From Thermotoga sp. Ku-13t (lineage in GTDB: Bacteria > Thermotogota > Thermotogae > Thermotogales > DSM-5069), in contig NZ_LNFY01000009.1 in assembly GCF_011057685.1 (NCBI RefSeq), positions 1-64,000 of the forward strand: DNA of 64,000 nt, written 5' to 3'. The translations under genes were made by a program, and so were the position numbers. A model generated the notes under the pieces. The model was given only the letters and a program-made list of their open reading frames with translations. It had not been told where the DNA came from and searched no databases. Positions 32,565 to 41,031 of the stretch are shown one piece after another. Within the stretch, counting starts at the first letter, position 1; each line of letters opens with the position of its first letter.

Positions 32565-34148
32565 TCATTCCTCCAGGGTCTTCCTCAGTTCGGTGAAACT
32601 GACCTTTATCTCCGCGACCGTTTCACCGAGCAGCCCTGCCACTTCCTGAACCACCCTCATCTGCTTGACCAGCATCTCTTCCATCTTCCTGAGCGTCTCT
32701 TTCTTGATACGCCTGAGCGTCTCTTCCTGCTCTCTTTCTTTCGTGATGTCCACAAGAAGGTACACATCCGCCTTTTCTTCCGGAAGGATGAAGAACTTGA
32801 CGTAGTAAACGTGTGAATCTATCTGAAGGGGCTGGCCTTTGAAGAAGGATTCTCTCAGCCTCGGGATCAAATCTTCGTGATTGCTCCTCAGAAGGTTCAG
32901 GGCGGTCTTGTTGCGGTAAATTATTTTGCCGTCTTTCACCATGATGATCGCGTTGGGTGATTCTTCAACGACCTTGTGCGTCGCAGCCTTCAGTTTGTCG
33001 ACGAGGTAAGTGATGCACATCTCTTTTTCCGCTTTGCCCAGGATCACCGCAATCGCTTTCTCTCTGCAGCTGTTGTATCCACACGCTCCACAGTTCAACC
33101 TCTTGCTTTCATCCGCCTTTCCCATCTCGATCAAAACTTCTTCGATCCTCGCCTCGTCGATTTCGTGTTCTTTCTTCTTCGCAGCAAAAACTCTCTCAAG
33201 GTTCAACTGAGCCTGGAAGGAAGATTGCTGGAGTTGAGACATCCTCTTCGCGTGTTCAACGATGCGAGAGCGTTTTTCTGCGAGGCTGAGATCTTTTCTG
33301 ATCGCGGGCCCATTGATGCATCCCCCATGGCACGCCGAAGCTTCGATGAAGATTTTCCGTTCAGAAGGTGAGAATTTCTCGAAGAGTTCAATGAGATTCT
33401 CCACACCCTCAACGATGATGTGCGCATCGAACTGCGTCTGAACCGTGTAGTTGATGCCACTCGAAACCGGATACATCCTGGCCCTGGATGGATACGGGCC
33501 TTCCGGTAACTGCTCGTCGAAACGGGATGGATCCATTTTCTCTTCCTCGATGAAAGCGTCGAGCTCTTCGAAGGTCAGAACAACGTCAACGGTTCCTTCA
33601 GCTTTTTTCGCAACACAAGGACCGATGAACACCACAGGCAGTTCACCGTGAAGTTTCTTCAGAAACTTCGCATGCGTGACCATGGGAGAATCCACATTTG
33701 CAAGGTGACTCAGTACAGAAGGATAGTGCTTCTCTGCGAGCTCGACCACCACGGGACACGCCGTAGTAATGACGGTTCCACGTTCCTGGAAGATCCTCGA
33801 ATATTCCTTCGAGACGATCTCGGCACCGAGTGCGGTTTCCTGCACGATCTCTGCACCCAGAGACTTCAACACCGATACGATCCTGTAAGGCTCGTCGTAG
33901 TGGGCGAAGAAAGAAGGTGCGATAGAAACGAGGAAGGGTTTACCGCAAAGCTTTCTGAATTCCTCGATGTTCTTTGTGTAACCCTTCGCCTTCTGGGGAC
34001 AAACCGAAACGCACGTAGCGCAGTGGATACACTCTTCTTCCTGCACGTGAGTCTTCCCCGCACAGAACGAGATCGCCTTGACTGGACAGTTTCTCAAACA
34101 CTTGTAGCAGTAAAGACAGTCCACCTCGTTCGAAACGATCAATGGCAT
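32565..34148 (-). CDS. hydS: Sensory [FeFe]-hydrogenase with PAS domain
   Basis: A 527-residue HydS-type protein. Two ferredoxin motifs (CLYCYKCLRNC, CIHCATCVSVC) precede an H-cluster domain with TTACPVVVELAEK, GPCVAKK and SACHGGCINGP. Then come an extra cluster motif (NCGACGYNSC), a PAS domain (AIIMVKDGKIIYRNKTAL) and a C-terminal coiled coil. Ala replaces the proton-relay Cys (TTACP versus TSCCP), so H2 turnover should be slow, as known for HydS of T. maritima. Likely a sensor feeding the neighbouring phosphatase. It overlaps the ferredoxin gene by 10 bp. Confidence 0.92.
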   Translation of the reverse strand: MPLIVSNEVDCLYCYKCLRNCPVKAISFCAGKTHVQEEECIHCATCVSVCPQKAKGYTKNIEEFRKLCGKPFLVSIAPSFFAHYDEPYRIVSVLKSLGAEIVQETALGAEIVSKEYSRIFQERGTVITTACPVVVELAEKHYPSVLSHLANVDSPMVTHAKFLKKLHGELPVVFIGPCVAKKAEGTVDVVLTFEELDAFIEEEKMDPSRFDEQLPEGPYPSRARMYPVSSGINYTVQTQFDAHIIVEGVENLIELFEKFSPSERKIFIEASACHGGCINGPAIRKDLSLAEKRSRIVEHAKRMSQLQQSSFQAQLNLERVFAAKKKEHEIDEARIEEVLIEMGKADESKRLNCGACGYNSCREKAIAVILGKAEKEMCITYLVDKLKAATHKVVEESPNAIIMVKDGKIIYRNKTALNLLRSNHEDLIPRLRESFFKGQPLQIDSHVYYVKFFILPEEKADVYLLVDITKEREQEETLRRIKKETLRKMEEMLVKQMRVVQEVAGLLGETVAEIKVSFTELRKTLEE

Positions 34149-34366
34149 GTTTTCACTCCCAGAATCTGTTCGAGCTTCTCCACCGTGACGTTCGTGTGGA
34201 TCTGACCATCTATCTCAACGCAAATCCCTTCGGAACATTTTCCAAAACACAGCGAACCAGAAATGTCCAGGTTGAGACCCCGCTCCTTCAGTTGAAGGAG
34301 TTTCTCAACGATCTGGTACGAACCCTTTAAATGGCAAGAGCTTCCCATGCACACCCTCACCCGCAT
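34139..34366 (-). CDS. Thioredoxin-like [2Fe-2S] ferredoxin
   Basis: A 75-residue single-domain protein with the four cluster cysteines in VCMGSSCHLKG and SLCFGKCSEG, closely like the C-terminal domain of HydA. It heads the hydrogenase operon, as TM1420 does in T. maritima. Probably passes electrons to or from HydS. Confidence 0.9.
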   Translation of the reverse strand: MRVRVCMGSSCHLKGSYQIVEKLLQLKERGLNLDISGSLCFGKCSEGICVEIDGQIHTNVTVEKLEQILGVKTCH

Positions 34367-34379
34367 CGCACCACTCCAT

Positions 34380-34413
34380 ATCGTGAAATCTTTATCGTTA
34401 TTTTTTTCACGAT
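34380..34413 (-). promoter_or_regulatory. Rex-like operators in front of the hydrogenase operon
   Basis: On the minus strand three half-sites follow each other: ATCGTGA, TAACGAT and TCACGAT. The first two form ATCGTGA-N6-TAACGAT, the spacing of known Rex sites (TTGTGA-N6-TCACAA). The outer arms ATCGTGAAA and TTTCACGAT form a perfect 9-bp inverted repeat. The block ends 14 bp before the first start codon, and Rex is encoded at the end of the operon. Confidence 0.6.
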
Positions 34414-34557
34414 TAATTCTAAGCCACTTCCTGCAACCGAAGGTGAAATCAAGGAAAAGCTTTGACGACAGTTATGCGAAATAATTCACAAGTGCGCAGA
34501 GATTTTCACGAAGCACTTATTGTAAAATCTTTCTGTGCAGGAAGGAGGAAGATACGA

Positions 34558-35460
34558 GTGAAGTGCAGAAAATGCTCTCAGACGGCCGTCATACACTTAC
34601 CTCAGCACAACACCGCTTACTGTGAACAACACTTCAACGAGTATTTCTTGGGAAGGGTTCAGAAGGCGATAAAAACTTACTCGATGATAGAGAAGAACGA
34701 ACGGGTGCTCGTCGCTGTCTCGGGTGGAAAAGACAGCGTCTCTCTGTGGCACGCGCTGGTGAAGCTGAATTACAGATGCGACGCTTTGTTTCTCGATACT
34801 GGCATGGGTAGGCCGAGGCTCGAAGAGCTCCAGCAGCTGGCAGAGGGCATGAACAGCAGGTTCATCGTTTACGATGCGCACGAAGACCTGCTGGGTCTGG
34901 ACATACCGAAGATTGCGAAGCTTCTGAAAAGACCGACTTGTTCGGTCTGTGGAAACGTCAGAAGGTATTTGATGAACAAATTCGCCGTCGAGAACGGCTA
35001 CGACGTGGTGGCGACGGGTCACAATCTAGACGACGAGGTTTCCTTTTTACTCGGAAACGTTCTGAACTGGCAGGAGGGCTATCTGACCAGACAATCTCCA
35101 ACGTTACCGAAAACTCACGCAAAGTTCGTCAAGAAGATCAAACCGTTCATTTTGCTCACGGAGAAGGAAACTTACGCTTACGCGCTTTTGAACAACCTTC
35201 CTTTCTCCGAAGAAAAATGCCCGTTCTCGAAGGGGGCAAGCTCACTGCTTTACAAGAGGGTTCTGAACGAGATAGAACTGGTACAGCCAGGCACCAAGCT
35301 GAGGTTCTACACCGGTGCACAAAAATTTTTCAAGGAAGAGAAAGAGCCTATAGAGTTGCGTGAATGTGCGGTGTGTGGCTATCCGACGACGGAGGAAGTC
35401 TGCAGTTTTTGTAGGATGAAAGAGAGGTTGAAGAATGCCCTGGGAGAACAGGCGTTTTGA
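34558..35460 (+). CDS. ttuA: tRNA-5-methyluridine54 2-sulfurtransferase
   Basis: Thiolates T54 of tRNAs, a heat-stabilising modification of thermophiles. N-terminal zinc finger (CRKCSQTA ... YCEQHF), PP-loop VAVSGGKDSVSLWH, the CSVCGNVRR motif and a later Cys (EEKCPFSKG) for the catalytic iron-sulfur cluster, and a C-terminal zinc motif (CAVCGYPTTEEVCSFC). About 300 residues. The GTG follows AAGGAGGAAG; longer in-frame extensions upstream lack a ribosome site. Overlaps rodA by 26 bp. Confidence 0.93.
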   Translation: MKCRKCSQTAVIHLPQHNTAYCEQHFNEYFLGRVQKAIKTYSMIEKNERVLVAVSGGKDSVSLWHALVKLNYRCDALFLDTGMGRPRLEELQQLAEGMNSRFIVYDAHEDLLGLDIPKIAKLLKRPTCSVCGNVRRYLMNKFAVENGYDVVATGHNLDDEVSFLLGNVLNWQEGYLTRQSPTLPKTHAKFVKKIKPFILLTEKETYAYALLNNLPFSEEKCPFSKGASSLLYKRVLNEIELVQPGTKLRFYTGAQKFFKEEKEPIELRECAVCGYPTTEEVCSFCRMKERLKNALGEQAF

Positions 35461-36517
35461 GCTGTTCATTCCCATCATAGTAGCCTGCTTGATGATTGTA
35501 GGGCTTCTCGCCCTGTACAGTGCAACGAGGGATCACGGTCTGTACTTCGTCCGCAAGCAGATCGTCTGGGATATTCTCGGCATCGTTGCGATGTTTGCGA
35601 TGGTTCTGATGAGGGAACGCTATTTGAAGATCGCGGGCACAGTGCTTTACGTCGCTTCGATTTTTTCGCTCGTTCTGGTCCTCTTCTATGGTACGATTTC
35701 TGGTGGGGCGCGACGCTGGTTCGATCTAAAATTCGGTTACTTCCAACCTTCGGAGTTCGCAAGACTTTCTCTCCTGATACTCAACGCATCGTTGCTTTCG
35801 CAACCGAACAAGAGGAACTTCTACACCTCTTTTTTTCTGACTCTGATCTGTGTGGGTCTTGTGGCGATAGAGCCAGACCTCGGAACGGCGCTCCTGATGG
35901 GTGGGATCTGGTTCTCCATGGCGCTCGTCAGCCAGGTGAAGGTCAAGAGCTTGATGAGGATCGTGGTTGTGATATCCTTGATGGTGCTTTTGCTTTTCTT
36001 TTTTGGTTTGAAGGACTATCAGAGGGACAGGATCGTGTCGTTCTTCAACCCCGGAAGGTACGCTCAGGGTAGCGCGTACAACATGCTCCAATCGATCCAC
36101 ACGGTTGGCTCTGGTGGAGTTCTGGGAAGAGGTTTCCTCAAAGGTCCCGCGACCAGGCTCAAGTTCGTTCCGAAGAACCACACCGACTTCATCTTCTCGG
36201 TGGTGGGTGAGGAGTTCGGTTTTCTGGGAACAGCCCTTTTGATCTTTCTCTACTTTCTTCTGTGTTGGAGGATAGTGAAGGCGATCAAGTTCGCGAAGGA
36301 TGAGTTCTGGAGGATCCTGTGTTCCGGAGTGCTCGCGACCTTTTCGCTTCAGGTGTTCATAAACATGGGTATGTGCATGGGACTGGCACCGGTAACAGGC
36401 CTGCCGCTGCCGTTCGTGAGCTACGGTGGTTCAGCGACATTGTTTTTATCGATCCACCTGGGCCTGGTCATGAAAGCTATTGCGATCGCGAAGAGTGGAA
36501 CGGAGCTTCAAACGTGA
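35435..36517 (+). CDS. rodA: Peptidoglycan glycosyltransferase RodA (SEDS family)
   Basis: Polytopic membrane protein of 360 residues that polymerises lipid II during cell elongation. Typical SEDS segments are FQPSEFARL, AIEPDLGTALL with the conserved Asp, HTDFIFSVVGEEFG and LPFVSYGGSA. RodA is favoured over FtsW by length and the sequence style, with moderate certainty. Coupled to ttuA upstream. Confidence 0.9.
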   Translation: MPWENRRFELFIPIIVACLMIVGLLALYSATRDHGLYFVRKQIVWDILGIVAMFAMVLMRERYLKIAGTVLYVASIFSLVLVLFYGTISGGARRWFDLKFGYFQPSEFARLSLLILNASLLSQPNKRNFYTSFFLTLICVGLVAIEPDLGTALLMGGIWFSMALVSQVKVKSLMRIVVVISLMVLLLFFFGLKDYQRDRIVSFFNPGRYAQGSAYNMLQSIHTVGSGGVLGRGFLKGPATRLKFVPKNHTDFIFSVVGEEFGFLGTALLIFLYFLLCWRIVKAIKFAKDEFWRILCSGVLATFSLQVFINMGMCMGLAPVTGLPLPFVSYGGSATLFLSIHLGLVMKAIAIAKSGTELQT

Positions 36518-36527
36518 GGGGGCGTGG

Positions 36528-37175
36528 ATGATGCCTGTCACATCGGGAAGTGGTGGAAAAAGAAAGAGGGAGTTTCTCACCGACTTCTTCGTTTTCTTGC
36601 TGATCAGCATCTTCATCTGTGGCTTTGCGCTTTCCATCGTGTCTTTCTTCTACTATCTGAATCAAAAGAAACAGAACGAAAGAACCATCGTGGATCTGCA
36701 GCGAAGGATAGATGCTTTGTCGACGCGCGTTTCCAAACTCGAAGATCTGTTGAAATCGTCCAACATCGAGAAACTGATAACTTCGGCGAACTATCTTGCC
36801 AATTTCTCTACCGATTTGGAACGGATCATAGAAGAGCTCGTGGACGATCCCACCACGGGCTACATAAGATTATTCGTCATAGGACAGGAGAACGTCTGGG
36901 TGACCTTCAGGAAGGGCAACGAGATTTACTTCTCGAAGGAATTGAAGCCCGGTCTTGCTCCGTACAAGTTCTACTATTTCAAAGAACCATCCATACAGAC
37001 CCAGTACTCCATCAAGATTCCACGGGACTGTTCCATCGTTATAGGAAAACCTGGAATGGTTTTCTTCCTCGTCTACGGTGTAGGGACCACGAGGCATCCC
37101 ACAAAAGTCATCATATGGAAGGATGCCAGGGTGGACAATCTTGAAAAGGATTTTTCCCTCTACATACCGAAATGA
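36528..37175 (+). CDS. Single-pass membrane protein with coiled coil, unknown function
   Basis: About 215 residues: a basic cytoplasmic start (SGSGGKRKREF), one hydrophobic helix (residues about 20-43), a coiled coil (RTIVDLQRRIDALSTRVSKLEDLLK) and a beta-rich C-terminal domain ending KVIIWKDARVDNLEKDF. The layout resembles accessory cell-envelope proteins; its place right behind rodA suggests a role in wall elongation, which is inference. First of two adjacent ATGs taken, after GAGGGGGCG. Confidence 0.7.
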   Translation: MMPVTSGSGGKRKREFLTDFFVFLLISIFICGFALSIVSFFYYLNQKKQNERTIVDLQRRIDALSTRVSKLEDLLKSSNIEKLITSANYLANFSTDLERIIEELVDDPTTGYIRLFVIGQENVWVTFRKGNEIYFSKELKPGLAPYKFYYFKEPSIQTQYSIKIPRDCSIVIGKPGMVFFLVYGVGTTRHPTKVIIWKDARVDNLEKDFSLYIPK

Positions 37176-37303
37176 TTTGGAACGATGGGCTGGCCAGAGG
37201 TTAGAAAAGTGTGACAGATACCATATCAGCCCCCCGTTGCTTTTCGCACCATCAAGATCGAAGAATCCAGAGCTTTCCTTCAAAAACAGTGTCACACCCG
37301 CAA

Positions 37304-37462
37304 TTCGTGTATGAGCTAATCCAAATGCTGAAAGAAGCACAAATCCCCACCGAGGCCGAGCTCAAATGCCTGGAGCAGGCGATTCTGGACAGAGCCTTCC
37401 GTGGAGAACTTGTGATGTATCCAAAGGTTTGTGAAATACAGTCTACTGGGGAAAGTAGCTGA
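37304..37462 (+). pseudogene. Possible fragment of a type I restriction specificity subunit (hsdS C-terminus)
   Basis: A stretch reading ELIQMLKEAQIPTEAELK then LEQAILDRAFRGELV resembles the end of HsdS proteins, whose last helix typically reads like LxQxILxKAFxGELV. Nothing upstream matches the rest of HsdS, and no hsdM or hsdR is nearby, so it would be a leftover. Short match, so moderate to low confidence. Confidence 0.4.
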
Positions 37463-37490
37463 GGAGCTTTGATCGAGGTTTGTTCGTTTT

Positions 37491-37526
37491 GAAAACAAAA
37501 GAGGCGGGAGCTGAAATTCCCGCCTC
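37491..37526 (-). terminator. Intrinsic terminator
   Basis: Arms GAGGCGGGA and TCCCGCCTC give a 9-bp perfect stem with an 8-base loop, followed on the minus strand by TTTTGTTTT. It overlaps the stop codon of the leftward gene and ends that transcript. Confidence 0.9.
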
Positions 37527-38157
37527 ACTGTGCGTCCACGATCTTTGTGTAGAGCTGGGCCATCCTGAGCGTGACTTTTGAGATCTGATGGAACACGTTC
37601 TGGGTGTTGCTTGCGACGTTCAGGATTTCTTCTTCGAACCTGGTTTTCTCTTCTTCCGGAAGCTGGTTCAATATCTTTTCAAACTCTTCCATCATCGCCT
37701 GGAACATCCTGGCCGCATTGCCGAGAGATTCTTCACACGTACTGAGCGACTTGAAGAATCCACCCACAAAGCCCACCCCTTTCGATACGAAAATTTCACT
37801 TTCAACTTCGTTCGGATAGACGATCATCGTCATCTGGGGATCAAGTTTTTCGAAGAATGCGTCGAATTCTGTGAGTATCGACGGTATTATGTACATCATC
37901 TTCCCGTTCGCGCACACGCCCCTGATTGCTAACACGATGGACTTATCGTCGTCCGCTTCGAAATGCATCACACCGCTGAAAGCACAGGATCCTTTCTCGG
38001 CATCGACGTGGATCGTGTGCACGGTCACCGTCGCGCTCTTCGCAGATTTAATCCCAAACTTTGCGGGATCTTCGATATACGTTCCGCGTGAAAGTTTCGA
38101 ACTCAACTGTTTCAGAACTTTCCTCTCCTCAGCAGTCAGAGTCCAGTACGGCTTCAT
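37525..38157 (-). CDS. Conserved-looking hypothetical protein
   Basis: A 210-residue soluble protein: an N-terminal helical start (LTAEERKVLKQLSSKL), a beta-rich middle (AKSATVTVHTIHVDAEKGSCAFSG is one part), and long C-terminal helices rich in Glu (MMEEFEKILNQLPEEEK). No signal peptide, membrane helix or known motif. It has its own ribosome site (AAAGGAGG) and an intrinsic terminator, so it is a single-gene unit. Function not recognised. Confidence 0.75.
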   Translation of the reverse strand: MKPYWTLTAEERKVLKQLSSKLSRGTYIEDPAKFGIKSAKSATVTVHTIHVDAEKGSCAFSGVMHFEADDDKSIVLAIRGVCANGKMMYIIPSILTEFDAFFEKLDPQMTMIVYPNEVESEIFVSKGVGFVGGFFKSLSTCEESLGNAARMFQAMMEEFEKILNQLPEEEKTRFEEEILNVASNTQNVFHQISKVTLRMAQLYTKIVDAQ

Positions 38158-38779
38158 GGTCCACCCTCCTTTTCAGTGTGGATGTGTCCCACGGAAACAT
38201 GTACACTTTCCTGTGGCATCCGTTTCTGGAAGCTCTGTGTGTGGAAAACTCATGAAACGCAACGGAAAAAGAAAGATCGTATAATTGTTCTTGAAAAGAA
38301 CGCTTGAGTGCCTGAATGTTCTACACTTGCTGACACCGCACGGTACGGGTTTAGAAAAATCTGTGAGTACTGCCGTGCGCACACTGAGAAACGTCATTCA
38401 ATCGTTGTTAAGGAATCCGAAAGGCTGTCCAGGTTCAGGAAAATCCCGTGAGGTATCGAGCTTCGGTGACAAAATGAAAAAACGCAAATGCAACGGGTCA
38501 GAGGCAGGTGGAAGTCGATCTTGAATGATTTCACAGGTGCGAACCAAAGCGTGTTTGGTTCACAGAAACGAACCAGCAGAGCAGAGCGCGACGGCGGAAC
38601 CGTTTGGACAACGCCACTCGAGCATAAAAACAGACAGAGGGCCTGCTGGCGCAGACCCTCTGTCCTTTTTGGTTCCATCCAAGGGGGGATAAGGGGGCTA
38701 TCCAGAAAAACATATTAATCCAAACTCGTTACGGGGTGATGAAACGAATTGTACGGAAAATTTAATGGAGGGATGAGAC
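38158..38779. other. Non-coding block of about 0.6 kb with several hairpins
   Basis: No convincing gene. From left: an inverted repeat CCACAGGAAA ... TTTCCGTGG in the leader of the leftward gene; TATAAT at 38280-38285 reading right; a hairpin with GCACGGTAC/GTACTGCCGTGC (38338-38378); a perfect hairpin GAACCAAA-GCGTG-TTTGGTTC (38541-38561); and a strong rightward terminator (38633-38670). This could be a small RNA gene or a long leader. It does not match the core motifs I know of tmRNA, RNase P, SRP RNA or common riboswitches. Confidence 0.45.
38633..38670 (+). terminator. Strong intrinsic terminator with no gene upstream on its strand
   Basis: GACAGAGGG and CCCTCTGTC form a 9-bp stem with a 14-base loop, followed by CTTTTT. 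The nearest rightward coding sequence upstream is more than 1.1 kb away, so it probably ends an RNA transcribed from the non-coding block. Confidence 0.85.
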
Positions 38780-39616
38780 GTGAACGTGATTCGAAGAAAG
38801 CGTCGTTTGGCGCCGAGTGTGTACGAGTTTCTGATCGAGAATAAACATATAGTTAGATACGCACAGCCTGGGCAGTTCGTCGTGATAAGACTGCATGAAA
38901 AAGCCGAGCGCATCCCCATAACCATCGCCGGGAAGGAAGGAGATTGCTTCCGCGCCGTGGTCAGGGCCGTGGGCAAGAGCACCTACGAGCTCTGCCTTGC
39001 CGAAGAGGGAAGTTCGATCCTGGATGTGGCAGGTCCGCTGGGAAGGCCCAGCGAGATAGATCTCTACGGGAACGTGATGCTTGTCGGTGGAGGGGTAGGT
39101 ATCGCCACGTTATTGCCCATCGCCGAAGCGCTCAAGGCCAAAGGTAACAGGCTCTACGTTGTGCTCGGTGGGAGGAGCAAAGAGTACGTGATCATGCTCG
39201 AAGAATTCTCGAAGATCGCCGACGAATTGATAGTCACGACGGACGATGGCTCTTTCGGCATCAAGGGCGTTGTCACGGACGGCATGCAGCTTCTGTTCGA
39301 AAGAGAGAAGATAGACATCGTCTGGGCCGTGGGTCCAACGATCATGATGAAGTTCTGCAGCATGAAGGCGAAGGAGCATGGTGTGAAGATCTGGGTGTCT
39401 CTGAACCCCATCATGGTGGATGGAACTGGCATGTGTGGTGCGTGCAGAGTGAGCGTGGACGGAAAGATCAGATTCGCCTGCGTGGATGGACCGGAGTTCG
39501 AGGGAGACCGGGTCGATTGGGACGAACTTTTTAAGAGGCTGGCTCAGTACAGGAAAGAAGAGGAAGAGAGCCTGAAACTCTTCATTCAAAAAGTGGGTGA
39601 TCTGTCGTGGCTGTGA
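38780..39616 (+). CDS. nfnA: NADH-dependent ferredoxin:NADP+ oxidoreductase, small subunit
   Basis: Subunit of the bifurcating transhydrogenase NfnAB, which couples NADH and reduced ferredoxin to NADPH. An FAD domain (ERIPITIAG) is followed by an NAD domain (MLVGGGVGIATLLPIA) and a C-terminal [2Fe-2S] site (GTGMCGACRV ... FACVDGPEF). 278 residues. GTG start after GGAGGGATGAGAC. The PyrK-like family name could mislead, but the fused partner gene settles the call. Confidence 0.93.
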   Translation: MNVIRRKRRLAPSVYEFLIENKHIVRYAQPGQFVVIRLHEKAERIPITIAGKEGDCFRAVVRAVGKSTYELCLAEEGSSILDVAGPLGRPSEIDLYGNVMLVGGGVGIATLLPIAEALKAKGNRLYVVLGGRSKEYVIMLEEFSKIADELIVTTDDGSFGIKGVVTDGMQLLFEREKIDIVWAVGPTIMMKFCSMKAKEHGVKIWVSLNPIMVDGTGMCGACRVSVDGKIRFACVDGPEFEGDRVDWDELFKRLAQYRKEEEESLKLFIQKVGDLSWL

Positions 39617-41022
39617 AACCATCGCCGAAGAAAACCCCCATGAGAGAACAGGACCCGAAGGAAAGGATTACGAATTTCTTCGAAGTGCCTTACGGTTACA
39701 GCGAGGAAGAAGCGGTCGCGGAAGCGAACAGATGTCTACAATGTCCTGCAAAACCGTGTGTGAGTGGCTGTCCCGTCGAAATAGACATACCCGCGTTCAT
39801 AAGGAAGGTCAGAGAGAGGAACTTCGAAGAGGCAGCGAAGATCCTGAAGCAGTACAACAACTTACCCGCGATATGTGGAAGGGTGTGCCCTCAGGAGACT
39901 CAGTGCGAAGCCAGGTGTGTGGTTGGAAAGATCCCAAACTCAGAACCCGTTGCCATAGGCAGGCTTGAAAGGTTCGTGGCGGACTGGGAAGCCGAGCACG
40001 CGGTTCAGACCAGGATCGAGATCGCACCTGCCAAGCACAGGAAGGTGGCCGTCGTGGGCTCGGGCCCAGCGGGCTTGACGGTCGCGGCCGACCTTGCCAA
40101 AAAAGGTTACGAGGTGCACATCTTCGAAACTCTGCACAAAGCTGGTGGCGTGCTGGTTTACGGAATACCCGAATTCAGGCTTCCAAAGTCCATCGTCGAG
40201 AGGGAAGTGAATTACGTCAAATCCCTTTCGGTTCAGATCTTTCTGAACATGCCCGTTGGCCGGGCGATACCCGTGAAGGATCTGCTCGCAGAGTACGACG
40301 CCGTCTTCATAGGTGTTGGAGCGGGAACGCCCAAGTTCATGGGCATCGAGGGTACGAACCTCAACGGCGTCTATTCGGCCAACGAGTTCTTGACGCGTGT
40401 CAATCTCATGAAGGCTTATCTGTTCCCGGAGTACGACACGCCCGTGCGCAGGGGTAAGAAAGTCATCGTCGTGGGTGGAGGCAACGTTGCGATGGACGCT
40501 GCGAGGAGCGCGCTCAGACTCGGTGCCGAGAGCGTGACCGTGGTGTATCGAAGAACGGAAGAGGAGATGCCCGCCCGTCGGGAAGAATACATCCACGCCG
40601 TGGAGGAAGGTATAAAATTTTACTGGCTCACGCAACCCATCAGGTACGTTGGAAACGAGAAAGGAGAACTTGTGGGAGTCGAGTGCATCTCAATGATGCT
40701 CGGTGAGCCGGACGAATCCGGTCGGCGCCGCCCGATCCCCATAGAAGACAGCAGGTTCATCCTCGAGGCCGACACTGTCATAGAGGCCATCGGTACCGAG
40801 GCCAACAGGTTCTTGCTCAGTCAATTCGACGGTCTCAAACTCAACAAGTACGGCTACATCATCGCTGACGAGAAAACTGGTGCGACGAGTCTGAGGAAGG
40901 TCTTCGCCGGAGGGGACATCGTCACCGGTGCCGCGACGGTCATCGAAGCCATGGGTGCTGGAAAGAGGGCGGCCGAGTGGATCGACAGGTTTCTTTCCGG
41001 CGAATACGATCCCTGGAAATGA
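39607..41022 (+). CDS. nfnB: NADH-dependent ferredoxin:NADP+ oxidoreductase, large subunit
   Basis: GltD-like flavoprotein of 471 residues holding the bifurcating FAD, NADPH site and two [4Fe-4S] clusters. Cluster motifs CLQCPAKPCVSGC and CGRVCPQETQCEARC; FAD motif VAVVGSGPAGLT; NADP motif VVGGGNVAMDAARSALR; and the C-terminal FAD stretch KVFAGGDIVTGAATVI. Overlaps nfnA by 10 bp. Together with HydABC it balances NADH, NADPH, ferredoxin and H2. Confidence 0.94.
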   Translation: MAVKPSPKKTPMREQDPKERITNFFEVPYGYSEEEAVAEANRCLQCPAKPCVSGCPVEIDIPAFIRKVRERNFEEAAKILKQYNNLPAICGRVCPQETQCEARCVVGKIPNSEPVAIGRLERFVADWEAEHAVQTRIEIAPAKHRKVAVVGSGPAGLTVAADLAKKGYEVHIFETLHKAGGVLVYGIPEFRLPKSIVEREVNYVKSLSVQIFLNMPVGRAIPVKDLLAEYDAVFIGVGAGTPKFMGIEGTNLNGVYSANEFLTRVNLMKAYLFPEYDTPVRRGKKVIVVGGGNVAMDAARSALRLGAESVTVVYRRTEEEMPARREEYIHAVEEGIKFYWLTQPIRYVGNEKGELVGVECISMMLGEPDESGRRRPIPIEDSRFILEADTVIEAIGTEANRFLLSQFDGLKLNKYGYIIADEKTGATSLRKVFAGGDIVTGAATVIEAMGAGKRAAEWIDRFLSGEYDPWK

Positions 41023-41031
41023 GGGAGCATT

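Noticed and set aside
38285-38524. Small rightward reading frame in the non-coding block
   Set aside because: No ribosome site, amino-acid composition unlike the neighbours, and it crosses hairpins; no homology recognised.
38780-41022. Glutamate synthase small subunit plus dihydroorotate dehydrogenase PyrK
   Set aside because: The pair with [2Fe-2S], two [4Fe-4S] and two FAD sites fits NfnAB; no gltB or pyrD is adjacent.
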